Shown here: one piece after another, positions 24,321 through 35,770 of the stretch | How positions within the stretch are numbered: the stretch's first letter is position 1 | Layout of the letters: each line of letters starts with the position of its first letter | NCBI GenBank assembly: GCA_003313425.1 | Contig: NHZP01000002.1 | Location: 372,001-436,000 of the forward strand | DNA from: Pseudopyrenochaeta lycopersici | Taxonomy: Eukaryota; Ascomycota; Dothideomycetes; Pleosporales; Pseudopyrenochaetaceae | DNA length: 64,000 bases | Reading direction: 5' to 3' | The notes under the pieces: model-generated | Told to the model about the DNA's origin: nothing | The model's input: the letters and a program-made list of their open reading frames with translations, nothing else | The model's database searches: none | Made by a program: the position numbers and the translations under genes

Positions 24321-25660
24321 ATGGCAGCACCTGGCGAGAGATTCTTCATCCAGGAGAAGTTAACGGCGCCGGCGAAGCATCATGAGAACTTTGAACAATT
24401 GTGGGAGACAAAATGGAAGAAGCCCGTAAGCATCACCGTGTCCACGTCACTCCTCCTATCTTTCAGTAGACATGAGCTTTAGATATATGCTAAATCATAC
24501 AGGCGGAAATGGGCGTCTACCCTTTTATGTTCGGCACGGCCAAGGACTTCCAGCCTGTCGTCGATGAATTGATCCAAGGCAACTTCAAGGAGCCATACAA
24601 CTGGGATGACTATTCCAGAGTATACTTCCCACAAGCGGAGAATCTCACTAGAATAGCAAAAGAAGCAGAAAGCCAAGGCGAAATTGAAAAGGCATCAGAG
24701 TACTACCTCCGCGCTAGCGCTGTGTACCGGATTTCTAGATTCCCAGCACCACGCTCAGATGTACAGCGGGAAGCGTGGAGACTGGGCAAGGAGGTGTGTT
24801 TGAAAGGTTTGGGATTGCGCCCCCATCCTGTCAAAGAAGTCTTGATTCCACACGCTCACCGCCGCTCCAATGAAGGTTCTCATATCCCGGTCTATCACTT
24901 AGTACCAGAAGGCGCAAGCAAAGAGAAGGCCGTTCCCACAGTCATCATATTTACAGGCTTGGATGGGTATCGGACAGAACTGGCCGTCTGGATGGAAGGC
25001 TGGCGACAAAACGGCGTAGCGACAATCGTCCTGGAAATCCCAGGCACAGGCGATTGTCCCGCAGATGCCAACGATCCCACAAGCCCCGATCGACTGTACA
25101 GCAGCCTATTCGGCTGGATACACCAACAAGACCCTCTGGACAAGAACAAAGTAGCAATCTGGGCATTCAGCACAGGCGGATATTATGCCATTCGCGTCGC
25201 GCACACGCACGCCGAGAAGCTCGCCGGCGTCGTCGCCCTGGGCGGCGGATGCCACCACATGTTCGACAAAGAATGGCTCGACCACGTAAACCACCTCGAA
25301 TACCCGTTCGACCTCGCCAACACGCTGGCGCACAAATTTGGCTACGGCAACGATGTCGACAGATTCAAAGCAGAAGCCTCGAACAGGTTCTCCCTGCTCA
25401 AGGACGGCACGCTGGATAGACCTGAGTGCACGCGATTGCTGCTCGTGAATGGGACCGAGGATGAGATATTCCCGATTGACGATTACTATCTCGCGCTGCA
25501 GCATGGGGCGCCTAAGGAAGCGCGGTTTGTGAGCGATACGAAGCATATGGGGGAGCCGATGAGCTTTTTCATCATCCTGAAATGGCTGTATAAGCTTTTT
25601 GGGATTGAGGCCGAGCCGCTGAAGCAGATGCAGACACTGCCTTTTAAGCCAAAGTATTAA
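24321..25660 (+). CDS. Ayg1-like alpha/beta hydrolase
   Basis: Alpha/beta hydrolase of the family that includes Aspergillus Ayg1, which shortens a polyketide to 1,3,6,8-tetrahydroxynaphthalene in DHN-melanin synthesis. Exons 24321-24425 and 24503-25660 join in phase 0 (KWKKP|AEMGVYPFMFG), giving 420 aa, the usual family length. The N-terminal helical lid is followed by HIPVYHLVPEGASKEK and the family block FTGLDGYRTE. IPGTGDCPAD then precedes the nucleophile elbow WAFSTGGYY, with Ser at about 258. The acid is probably the Asp in NGTEDEIFPIDD (about 355) and the base the His in DTKHMGEP (about 383). No polyketide synthase or other melanin gene is visible in the window, so its substrate may differ. 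The neighbours are housekeeping genes. Confidence 0.88.
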
Positions 25661-26059
25661 GGTTGGGGGGAGGCTCGGTTATAGTTATGTAGGATATCAA
25701 ATAGGCATGATTATGAAGAGAGGAGTTTGTGGTAGAATTGTCATACATGACTTTGTGGTAGGTCTATCTACTATCCAAGCACGCTTCGTAGTCCCATAGT
25801 GACAGAAATGTCCAATCCCAGTATCGTCGAGTCAAACAAAACCTCAATGGCTTTGGCAGGCATTTGCGCCGCTCAACACGTTTCATCCAATCTTTAGTAT
25901 CCATCCATCTCTGAAAGAACAAGGACCTGAATGTCGTGGCAGGCGTTTGCGCTGCTGGCCATGAAAACCCCAAAAACGCCAAACTATTGTACAGTGCATT
26001 TATCGTTGTTGAAGTGGCTGTACATGAATTCTCAACATACAGATGTGAAAGTATCCGTG
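25661..26059. other. Convergent 3' spacer
   Basis: About 400 bp between two convergent genes. Nothing recognised beyond untranslated 3' sequence. Confidence 0.5.
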
Positions 26060-27268
26060 TTAGACATCAGATGCTGCTGTCATGGCAGCAGAGCTGGTGC
26101 TCGTATCGTCGTTGTGAGCGAAGTTAGTCAAGAGGGCCATAGGGCCGGAGAAACTGACGCTATTGGTATTTTCATCGTCTTGGCGAATAGCGACAGCATT
26201 TTCGAGGGCGGAGTAGGTATTTTGCGAAAGCTCGGTCGACTCTTCGCGTTCATTCATGAACATGAGCATCTTCAGATTGGGGAAGCAGTTGAGAACATGA
26301 TTCCAGTCATTACCAGGACTGATATTGCCGACCTCGCGATTGAAAACGTTTCCGAGTTCAGAAGTCTCGATAGGCCCAACGACGAGAAGTCGCTTGCAAT
26401 GTGCACCGATGCGCTTAAGGGCAGTGACAATATGGTCAGCGTGAACGTGGTTGATTTCGTGGTTGATCAAGATGCAGTCGAAGATATTCATGTCTGCGAT
26501 AGGCTTTTCAGCCTTCCAGAGGGATGAAAGATGATGGACGGTGTGTACAGTGAGTGGAAGATAGAAACGATCCTTGTACTTAACTTTGGTCTCAATAAGA
26601 ATGGCATCGAAGTCGGGCTTGTCCGCAATTGTAGGTGGGCGAGAAAGCGGAAACTTAGGCGTAAGATCGCCGTCAGAGTGCAGGTATGACTTCTTGGGAA
26701 GATGTCCACTGCACCATTTCCGCAGCTGAGCCTCCGATGCCCTGGAAGCGGGTGCAAGGCTCTTTTCAAGGTCATCCTCGCCATCACTGCCGCTGGGGAA
26801 TGGCTCGTTTGACAGCCTGGCTTGGACAAGTGCACGTGAATTCTTAATGGGTATTGGCTGTGAATGGGGTACTGATCCAGGTCCCGCGAGTGTGTCAGTA
26901 CTGTTGTCGGTGAAGTCCTCGTTGTACTCACAACCCTGATTGCGCATGGTGGCTGGAGTCGAGCGTGGCTGCTGAGATGTCATGTGCTGACCGCGATCGA
27001 AACCCAGTCCTGAAGGTGTGCCCGACTCAGCCAGGACCCGTCCATGAGCAGCACCGATGGTAGGGCTCTGGTGAGCTTCATCGGGCACCCTGTTGGCTGC
27101 AGTTCCCTGCATGTCGTAGGGTTGCTGGATGGGCATGCTTGAGCTGGCATGCTGCTGCTCGCTGTCCGGGGCTTGGTCGTTGTTGAGCCCTCGGAGGATG
27201 CTCAACATTGAAAGGCCGCGAGGCCTTTCCACCGGGACGTCTTTCTTCTCGAAATTACTGCCGTCCAT
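26060..27268 (-). CDS. Hypothetical protein, disordered N-terminus with folded C-terminal half
   Basis: Single exon of 402 aa. I do not recognise the family. Residues 1-180 are low-complexity and Gln/Ser/Pro-rich (QQHASSSMPIQQPYDMQG) and probably disordered. From about 180, a more ordered part starts with AQLRKWCSGHLPKKSYLHSD. It contains strands and helices such as FDAILIETKVKYKDRFYLPL, NIFDCILINHEINHVHADHI and CKRLLVVGPIE. The alternation of hydrophobic strands and helices resembles an alpha/beta fold, but no catalytic motif is evident. No signal peptide or membrane segment is seen. Its start is 1.7 kb from the divergent hexokinase gene. Confidence 0.8.
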   Translation of the reverse strand: MDGSNFEKKDVPVERPRGLSMLSILRGLNNDQAPDSEQQHASSSMPIQQPYDMQGTAANRVPDEAHQSPTIGAAHGRVLAESGTPSGLGFDRGQHMTSQQPRSTPATMRNQGCEYNEDFTDNSTDTLAGPGSVPHSQPIPIKNSRALVQARLSNEPFPSGSDGEDDLEKSLAPASRASEAQLRKWCSGHLPKKSYLHSDGDLTPKFPLSRPPTIADKPDFDAILIETKVKYKDRFYLPLTVHTVHHLSSLWKAEKPIADMNIFDCILINHEINHVHADHIVTALKRIGAHCKRLLVVGPIETSELGNVFNREVGNISPGNDWNHVLNCFPNLKMLMFMNEREESTELSQNTYSALENAVAIRQDDENTNSVSFSGPMALLTNFAHNDDTSTSSAAMTAASDV

Positions 27269-28994
27269 TGTGCGGCAGTGGTGATGTACGACTATAACTG
27301 GCTGTCAGTAATTGTAGGCACAAGTCAACGAATTTTCAAGACACACCCCTTAGGTTCGTATTCGGTTGTTTATAGCAAAAGTTGGCGGCACCTGGAGTTG
27401 GTGTTAGCAAGTTTTGGCCTGAGCCCACGGAAGAAGTCGAAGTGCTGCTGCTGCCTGCCGGGGATCGTCGAAGGAGTTGAAGGTTGTTGTTGATTTGGTA
27501 AGTAGGGAGCACCGCTGAACTAAGAAAAACCTCAAGATTGAAATTGTTCGATGGCGTGCTTGACTACGCGTTGTTTGGCAAACGGGATTAGGCGTCTTCG
27601 AAACAACACCAAGGCAACAGTCCGAATTGAGAAGGCGCGCAATTTTGAGTCATTAGTGAAGGGGCAACGCGAATTGAAGGTGAAGGTGAAGAAACGCAGT
27701 CAAAATTGAGTACGAAAGTCAAGATATCATCACATTCTTAAAGCAAATCACGATTTAGCATGGATCGCCAAAGGCATTCAGACTTACCAGATAACTGACA
27801 GCTCTGGCAATACCATCACATACACTTGTAGACTCAGCGAGTCTTCCATTATCTCGTTTGCAGATGGCGGGATTGTTGTCGGACACGTCATCCTCGCAAG
27901 AGTGGGGATGCGCAAAATCAAGCTGAAATGCCTTTCACTCTTCACATTTTGAAATTTTTTTAAACTGATTGTGATCGCCAACGGAGGGAAATGTTTGGCG
28001 TAAAACCATCGTCCTTCTGATGCGACGAAGACAGTCTGGTGAGCGTCGAAGCAATACCCCATATCCTAGCTCTTCTGGTATACAGTGATCATTTTCAGCA
28101 TGAATTTGAAATGCCAACAGCGTCCGTGGTCTTAATATTTGGTATGCAGAGTACGCTGGGTAGATTGCCGGCTGCATGGGAATTCATGGTGAAAGCGCGG
28201 CTGTACTTGAGAGGCGCGAGGTTACCAGTCCAATTCAGATCAAACTGCAACGATTGTACTCGTACTGGAGTGTACGAGTGTTGGTGAAGCGGCTGGAAGT
28301 GTAGTCGAGAATACGAGGTTGCCAAGGTCTTGTAGGCGGGATGAAGTGAAGTGTGCGGTCAGTTGACCAAGGCGAGCTGTCAAAAACGATGCCCGCAAGA
28401 AGCAAGATTAGCCGATCTCGCGCTCAAATCACAAGCTGGACGTTTGCCGTGCGTCATGGCTGCTACCGGAGATCACTCCTTCGGCAGCGTGGGATGCGGG
28501 GCATATCTCAACAGCGACGAGTTTTGAGCTCTCGACCCCTCATTTTCCCTTCGGTCGTTCTTGAGAGCATCAATTGGACTCCCTTCCTATTACCTACTCT
28601 TTTGCTTTAGTCGGGAAGTTTCTCGCTTACTCAACAGACCGGCAATTGCTCAGCAAGTTGGCATTCTTAGGCGGGGTTACGCGTTATTATATACCCTTTG
28701 TAAGCCGGGCCCTCCCATATCGGCCCCAAAAGCAACATCGCCCTGGCGGAGAAAGCAGAGAATGAGCCCAGCTAGCAAATCTAGCTATTGCGCATGATCA
28801 TTGGAGGCTTTGGTGCTCCATTTCGCACAGAACCCGCGGCAGTGATACGCTTGTTGGTATAAAAGCGCTGACAGCCTGTACCAGTCTCCGTTTCCCGTCC
28901 TGACCGCGACCACACCGAAACACCGGAACACCGAACTACGGGCACTTTTTGAAGGCAGCTCTGACACCGCTCGGTTACGCGCACAACCGCAATT
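27269..28994. promoter_or_regulatory. Long divergent intergenic region upstream of hexokinase
   Basis: A 1.7-kb region between divergent start codons. No credible coding sequence was found on either strand. It probably contains the hexokinase promoter and 5' leader and the hypothetical gene's promoter; no binding site stood out clearly enough to name. Confidence 0.5.
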
Positions 28995-30621
28995 ATGGTT
29001 TTAGGCGCAAGAAAACCCCCCTCCCGAAAGGGTACGCTCGCACTCCAATCCTCGCACTATAGTTGCTGGGTCATACCTCTATCTCGCCAGGATGGGTAGA
29101 ATAACAAGTGTTCTAGGCTCCATGGCGGATATGCCTAGAGATCTGAAGGAACAAATCGACAAGTTGGAGGAGCTGTTCCTAGTCCCTACAGCCAAGCTGA
29201 AGGAAGTCTCGGATCACTTCGTAACTGAGCTTCAAAGAGGGCTGTCGAAAGAGGGAGGAACGATTGTGAGTCGCAGCACACTATGTCAAAAGATCAATAG
29301 TTAACAATGGCAGCCCATGATTCCGACCTGGTGTATGGCCTTCCCCGACGGGAACGAAACTGGCAGCTACCTTGCCCTTGACATGGGAGGCACAAATCTG
29401 AGAGTCTGCGAAGTCACCCTGACCGACGAGAAGGGTGAGTTTGAGATTATTCAGTCCAAGTACCGCATGCCCGAGGAGCTGAAGACCGGTACCGCGGACG
29501 AGCTATGGGGGTACGTCGCAGACTGTCTACAGCAGTTTATCGAATACCATCATGAAGGCGAAGAGCTTGACCACCTCCCACTGGGTTTCACCTTCTCCTA
29601 TCCAGTTTCACAAGAGGCCATTGATCACGGTGTCCTCCAGCGGTGGACCAAAGGTTTCGATGTTGAAGGCGTCGAAGGTGTAGACGTAGTGCCCCCCTTC
29701 CAGAAGGCTTTGGAAGAGCGCGGTCTACCCATCAAGTTGGCTGCGTTGGTCAATGATACTACCGGTACTATGATTGCTTCCGCATATACCGACACCAGTA
29801 TCAAAATTGGCTGCATCTTCGGCACAGGGTGCAATGCTGCCTACATGGAAGAGTGTGGCGCTATCCCCAAACTTGAGCACATGAACCTGGATCCTAAACT
29901 ACCCATGGCAATCAACTGCGAATGGGGCGCCTTCGACAACGAACACAAGGTCCTTCCTCGCACACCATTCGACGTCATCATTGATAAGGAGTCACCACGA
30001 CCCGGCCAGCAGTCGTTCGAGAAGATGGTCGCTGGACTGTACCTTGGCGAGATCTTCCGTCTCGTTCTCCTCGATCTTCACAAAGGTCATGAATGCACTA
30101 TCTTCCAGAACCAAGATACCAAGAAGCTCGACAAGCCCTACTCTCTAGACGCGGGCTTCCTTGCTGCCATTGAAGAGGATCGTTTCGAGAACTTGCTGGA
30201 TACGGCCGATCTCTTCCAAGACAAACTTGGCATTTCCTGCACCAAGCCAGAGCTCGAACTTATCCGCCGCCTTGCCGAGCTGATTGGTACCCGCGCCGCC
30301 CGTCTCACCGCCTGCGGTGTCTCCGCTATCTGCAAGCACAAAAAGTGGGATGAAGTCCATGTGGGTGCTGACGGCTCCGTCTTCACCAAGTACCCACACT
30401 TCAAGGTGCGACAAGCACAGGCGTTGAAGGAAATCCTCGACTGGCCAGCGAAGTACGGCAAGGGCAAGGGCGACCCTATCGAGGTGCTGCCCGCTGAGGA
30501 TGGCTCAGGTGTAGGAGCGGCTCTGATTGCTGCGTTGACGGTCAAGCGCGTGCAGCAGGGACAGTTGGCGGGTATAAGGGATTGCGATGCAATCTTGAAG
30601 ATGGCGCCAAAAAAGAAGTGA
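28995..30621 (+). CDS. hxk1: Hexokinase
   Basis: Phosphorylates glucose and other hexoses at C6 using ATP, the first step of glycolysis. Exons are 28995-29031, 29117-29265 and 29314-30621, 497 aa. The true start is the small first exon MVLGARKPPSRK, spliced to GSMADMPRDLKEQ. A later in-frame ATG at 29092 lies in intron 1. Diagnostic parts are YLALDMGGTNLRVCEV (phosphate 1 region), FTFSYPVSQ, LVNDTTGTMIASAYTD with the catalytic Asp, and FGTGCNAAYMEE. NCEWGAFDN and the phosphate 2/adenosine region VGADGSVFTKYPHF complete the set. The C-terminus ends in basic APKKK. The long first part and these motifs favour hexokinase over fungal glucokinase. It converges with a VOC-fold gene 131 bp downstream. 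Confidence 0.93.
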
Positions 30622-30752
30622 ACACCTGAACAGGGACTTGCCTTCTTGGAAGCACGTCGATAAATATGTAAATACATGTACTGATGATTTGAACACGATA
30701 TGAAAAGAGTGAGAATTCTTACTTGTACCGACTACCCACCAACGTGAGGTAA

Positions 30753-31261
30753 TCATGTTCCTCGTCTCTCCTTTGTCCCTGCTTTATCCACACATACGGT
30801 TTCGAGATTGTTCCCTGCCGGGTCGATCAAGAATGCGGCATAGTACGGCTGCCGACTCATCTCGTACCGAATGCCCGGTACCCCATTATCTTTACCGCCG
30901 CTACTTCTGCAGCTACAGTCAGCCATGCTCCCTTAATACCTGAGGCAGCACTTACAATCCCAGCGAATGAAACTCGTCTACTGCTGCAGGATCTGCTGGC
31001 GTAAGCTCCTGCCCGCCAATCCCAGCCCGCCAAAGACTTACTCGGTGCATCAATCGCAACATGAACAGGATACGGTGCGTGGTCTTCAGGTACTTGCCTC
31101 AACCACAGGTACGGATAGTCACTTCCGTAGCCGATTGTTTGACCATCAGATGCACTTATCATTTCAGTGTAACCAACAGGTTTTAGCACAGTGCGGTAGA
31201 AGGATCGCATTGCGGACATGCGCTGGGCAGTGACGTAGACGAAGATGTGGTTTATCGTCAT
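30753..31261 (-). CDS. VOC superfamily (glyoxalase/bleomycin-resistance-like) protein
   Basis: Small metal-binding fold used by glyoxalases, dioxygenases and drug-binding proteins; the actual reaction here is unknown. Three exons (31261-31042, 30995-30956 and 30906-30753) join in phase to 137 aa. Visible parts are the first beta strand MTINHIFVYVTA and RSFYRTVLKPVGY. The exon 1-2 junction reads HVAIDAPTDPAAVDEFHSLG and is followed by NGVPGIRYEMSRQPYYAAFLIDPAGNNLETVC. The C-terminal DPAGNNLE with its Glu and the first-strand His match two typical metal-ligand positions. Similar single-domain proteins are widespread in fungi with no assigned function. Confidence 0.88.
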
Positions 31262-32236
31262 TTTGCATTCACGGGCGAACGATCAAGAGATTAACGCTTG
31301 AGGTTTCGTGCGGACCGGAGTTAGAGCACCAGTCGTTCACCGATGGAGAGACTGCGATGCTGTGGTTGCCAAGCTCTTCAATGTCTTGATTGGGAAGGCG
31401 CATGCGAGGGTGAGCTGGGGAAGTCGGAGATTGGAGATAGGGCTGTAATCGTCAAAGTGGAGCGGAATTTTAGGATCTAAGCACCGTATGAAATACTTTT
31501 TGGTAGGAGGATATTCATGTATGATATCAGAGAAACTGGCTTGCGGGCGTTAGTCAGGCGGTGGAAGAGAATGCCAGTTTTTTGAGTTCGGAATTCCGGG
31601 CACACTTTGCTTTGGGCCAGCGTTTAAGCGGAATGGCTCTGTCTGTAGGCAACAGCCTTGCGCACTGATGCAAAACCATTTGCTATTTCAATTCTTGCTG
31701 ACCAAACTCCATGTGCAATGACGCTAGGTTGGAGAGGGAAGCGGAGTCAAGCACCGCACCCAGTGCCTAGCATGTTGGTGGTTAAAGCAAGATGTAGGCT
31801 ACAACCTAACAAAGTTAGGGCTTTGACTACTAAGCGGAGCTAAGCCTCTGCAATACGTCGCTGCTAGTTGCACAACCTACAACTTCCTAAGCCCTACATG
31901 ATACCTTCCGTAAAATCTCTCCAACTTGACCCGCAATTGGGCCGAGTGGGTTGAACCGTGTGGTCTTTTGGTCGTAAATGAGCATTGTATGCTTACCGCA
32001 GCACTACTCCGGCGGCCGTGAATGGCCTCTCTTACAGGGAGGTATTTGTAAATCCATTTTCCGCCGCGAAACATTGGATATGATACGAGGCGAGGCAGCT
32101 CACGCCAAGCAACACCATCCAGTATTATAAAACTGGGAACCCCGAGGCTCGTCGCTCGGTATCGTGCCGCGGATTCCAGAAGGCTTCCACCAAGCGGTCC
32201 ACCAACCTGTACACAGTACGACGGCCAATCAGCAAC
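31262..32236. other. Divergent spacer upstream of the C2HC/Zn2Cys6 factor
   Basis: About 970 bp separating two divergent genes. No additional gene recognised; open frames here lack conserved features. Confidence 0.45.
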
Positions 32237-33848
32237 ATGGAGAATCCCCTGAAGTGCACAATATGCAACAAGATCTTTACCCAAAGTCCGACACCTTTGC
32301 CTCTTTCAGTATCCCGGATACACGACGGCTAACGCCCGACAGAGTCGTCATTGGTCAGGCATTCGAAACGGTGTAGTCCAGGTCCAGCTCCTAGCCTACG
32401 GCAGAAGAGCTGCAGGTTGTGTACTGCCTCAAAGACCAAATGTGATTTGCGGCGTCCCAAATGCGCGAGGTGCGAGCAGAGAGATACGCTCTGCGAGTAT
32501 GTGGTGCCGATGACCAGGGGCACAAAAGTGCTCCCTTCGCATGATGGGAATGAGAACTCGCACACCAATGAGCAGGTAGCTAGCACACTCTGTGAAATGG
32601 TCTCGGCGGCAGACCTTGCAACTTTAGCTTTGCCTGAGGTACCATCCTCGATGTTGAGGTATGCATTATGTCCCTATTCGTTCAACGCCAATCACAGTCA
32701 TGTATTGCAAGCTAGCATGGAGTATGCCGTTACTGACTGGTCTGAACAGCAGTGATATGGGCCTTAGTGTCAACCCAGATTTTGCTACCTTTGAATTCAA
32801 TGCCCCTCCATTGACTACGAGCCCAATCTACGACATTTTGGTCGGCAAACAGCCTCATAATAACATATGGGAGTATCCCACCACGCCGACATCGCTATCT
32901 GGCATGGCTCCTATGCTCGCTTCGTTCGATATCCCAAATTCATATCATGGAGCAATGATGAGCTTGTCAGCTCCTCCAGAACATGACTTCACCAACCATG
33001 ACTGGATCCTTTGGTCGAAAGGGCCTGCGCTGGATACTCCTCCTCTCGTCAGACATAGTATGGAAACGCTGCTACGGGTTATGAAGACATGGCCGCGCAT
33101 GCTAGCAAAGGGTTTCCAAACACCACCATTCCTACACAACACCCATACCGACCCCAAGACGATCCTCCAACCAATGGCTAACTGCATTACTATATCCAAA
33201 CTGTGGTCAAATCAAGGTGAAGGCGGAAGCGAAGTAGTCCGCCAGACCATCCTTCAAGAAATGAGACTCATCTTCGAGAGCTACCGCTCGCTCGACGAAC
33301 GACATCTCCTCTCCGCCTTACAAGCTCTGACCATGTACATAATCATGATTATGTATCCGAGCTGCAGCCAAATCTCCGTCTCCCTCGTCGACCCAGCCAT
33401 CTTCTTCTGCCTACAGAAAACCGTAAGCTACGTCGCCAAAACCGGGTTAATGCTCACCGAAGAGCGCGACAACACGCGCCCAAGCTGGAACTCCTGGGTC
33501 CACGTCACCGCCAAACGGCGCGCAGTCTTCTCCCTGTACCTGCTCCACTGGAGCTACTCCGTCTACCACGGCCTCGAGTCCTTCGCCTGCAGCCAGCTCG
33601 GCTTCATGCCAGCGCCAGCCCCCAAGTTCCTATGGCAAGCGGCCAGCAAAGCCCAGTGGGAGCCGCTCTACGACAACTGGCTCGCACAGTGGGGTGGCCG
33701 GCCCTACACGATGCGCGAATTCGCAGCGATCCAGTCGGGGGCGAGTTTGGAGCGCAGATCCGAGACGTGGCTGGAGGATGCGGATGAGCTGGGCGTCTTG
33801 TTTTTCAGCATCGGTACGACGGTTCATCCCTGTGTGGCGTGGTGGTAG
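32237..33848 (+). CDS. Fungal transcription factor with C2HC finger followed by Zn2Cys6 cluster
   Basis: Predicted DNA-binding regulator. Three exons fit in phase: 32237-32285, 32343-32658 and 32750-33848, 487 aa. Exon 1 plus the start of exon 2 gives one zinc finger, CTICNKIFTQKSSLVRHSKRC, with Cys-x2-Cys-x12-His-x3-Cys spacing. It is followed within about 15 residues by a Zn2Cys6 cluster with spacing C-x2-C-x6-C-x6-C-x2-C-x6-C (CRLCTASKTKCDLRRPKC, then ARCEQRDTLC). The long C-terminal part is largely helical (LSALQALTMYIIMIMY, RRAVFSLYLLHWSYSVYHGLESF) and resembles the middle region of fungal-specific transcription factors. The intron splitting the first finger has an atypical GTCCGA donor but a good branch point. 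The target genes are unknown. Confidence 0.86.
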
Positions 33849-34479
33849 AATTTGCTGATGTGTATGTGGTAGTCAATGCGACGGATCGGGGGGATCCGGT
33901 ACATGAGTTTGGGAAAGGGATAGCTGTACTGTCGTGAGGGCGTCGTAGGAGTTAGGCAAGGGTATACCATAGATAGCGCCAGTCGTTTCGGAGAATGGCT
34001 TGAATCAAGCTCGAATCTGGGAGTATATTCAAAAGCCCTCGAAATTAATACTGAAGATCCACCAAATTACAAGCTTGCATAATTGTGCGCACTTGTCTTT
34101 TCTCTTGATGGTCATTACTTGGGGTTAGAAGGTGTGCATTGCAGGCTGCCGCCTCTCCTGCGAATGCCGTTAACAACAATTTCCTAATGCTAGGATGTGA
34201 ACGAACCTGCATATGACATGAAAGGGCCCACAAAGCATGAGTAGATGAATAGAATTTGAGAAAGAACAAAGCAGGATTGTATTCAACGATTTTTGGGTAT
34301 CAGAACGAAGAGAGGCTATCTACAGGAGTTATGGGATTCTTCGAATCCAGTTCTTGGGCCAGGCTTCAGTCCAACAAACAACATAAATACGTCGGCGGAG
34401 CCTTATTTCCCTAGGGAAAGTGTATATGTGAGGAAACAGTGATGAAATGCCATAGGACAGAGAAGACTGATTTTCGCGT
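33849..34479. other. Convergent 3' spacer
   Basis: About 630 bp between the convergent regulator and HIRIP3-like genes. No feature recognised. Confidence 0.5.
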
Positions 34480-35770
34480 TCAGTCGGAATCGTCATCTAC
34501 GCTTTCGTCGTCCTTGCCGTCATCATCATCATCATCATCCTCCGAGTCGCCCTTTACGTCGTCATCTTCATCACCATCGCTCGACTCCTTGTCATCGCCA
34601 TTGTCCTCATCACTATCGTCACTAAGAACAACCCTTTGCTGGGGCACGGGCCTGGCGGCTGCCCTTCGGCTCGGTCGTCCTGTGGTAGTGACTTCAGACG
34701 TCTTGCCCCATGCGAGCTCGCCTTCTTGAATCGCAGCCAGATCCTTTGCAAACTCTCGCTGCTCTTTAATTGTAGCAGCCTTTTCGTTCGAGTATTTGCC
34801 ATCCATGCCAACGTCTTTCAGCATATTCTTGAGGACCTTAATTTTCTCCTTTGCGGTGTCGCATGCGGATAGCTCTGGGTCCCTAGACCAGACTTTGCGA
34901 ATGCCGCATTTGACAAGCCATCCTTGTAGTCGCTTGATCTCTGCTTCATCCGGGCCATCGGCGGCCTTGGATTTCGCGGCTGCAGCTTTCGGTTTCGCAG
35001 GTGCCTTCTCTTTCTTAGTCTTTGGCGCTGCTTCTTTCTTCTTACGTGGCTTCTTCGCGGGTGGGTCGTCGATTAGCTCGGAGAGCTCGCTCTCGGAACT
35101 GTCTCCTGTCTTCTCTGGCGGCGGTGTTGTCTTCGTCTTGGCGGCTGGCGCTGCTGGCTCGGCATCACTCTCGTCGTCCACCACAGGCGCCTTCGCCCTC
35201 TTTGTAGCCGGTGCTTCATCCTCCTCATCTGAGTCTTCTGCGACGATCTTCTTGGCGCGTCGGATGGGTTTCGCTGGCAGCTCGCTGTCGACATCGGATG
35301 GCTCTGGGGGAGACTCGGACAGCTCGGCTTCGGACTCTTCGTCCGACGAGGCCTTTCTCCGCTTCCTCTGCTTCTTTGGCGGCGCTGCAGCTTTTCGTTT
35401 TACACCTCGAGCGCCATCATTGGTAGAGCTCGATTTCTTCGCTCCAGGCTTCGGCTTTGGTTTTGCCGCAGCCTTCTTTGGCGTAGGCTCATCGTTGCAG
35501 TACTTGTCCTAGACGAATCAGACACTGGGTACACTGTCAATTGGTCCTACTTACCACAGCCTCGACAATGGCAGCTTGGCTCTTCTCCTTCCAGCGCAGG
35601 TCCGTCTTGAAGAATCCGTCGTCCAAGCCAAGCTCCTTCTCGACGCGCGTCCGCACGCGCTTGACAGTCAGGTCATCCGTGTTTCCGCTCTTGTGGATGG
35701 CGATGACGACGTCGCGGAGCTTGTTGGCGATTTCCGTCTCGGAGGGCTCGTCGCGGCGCGAATTCGACAT
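34480..35770 (-). CDS. HIRIP3-like histone-binding protein (DEK_C-like N-terminus, CHZ-type C-terminus)
   Basis: Likely nuclear histone-binding protein. Exons 35770-35555 and 35508-34480 join in phase 0 for 414 aa. Residues about 10-72 (EIANKLRDVVIAIHKSG...LTVKRVRTRVEKELGLDDGFF) look like the helical DEK_C-type domain found at the start of HIRIP3. The middle is a highly charged linker rich in Lys, Ala, Ser and Glu with several basic nuclear-localisation patches (KKQRKRRK, KKPRKKK). Residues about 255-345 (EIKRLQGWLVKCGIRKVW, KVLKNMLKDVGMDGKYS, KEQREFAKDLAAIQEG) match the conserved C-terminal region of HIRIP3, which carries the H2A-H2B-binding CHZ motif. The end is a long Asp/Glu/Ser tail encoded by a GAT/TCA-rich microsatellite-like tract at 34500-34570. 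HIRIP3 assignment is by motif recall, not by search. Confidence 0.78.

Noticed and set aside
29092..29116. ATG at 29092 as hexokinase start.
   Set aside because: Splicing 29031 to 29117 gives the family-like N-terminus MVLGARKPPSRK-GSMADMP; the 29092 ATG lies in intron 1.
34500..34570. TCA/TCG-rich microsatellite.
   Set aside because: It is coding: it encodes the Asp/Ser acidic tail of the HIRIP3-like protein, a common feature of histone-binding proteins.
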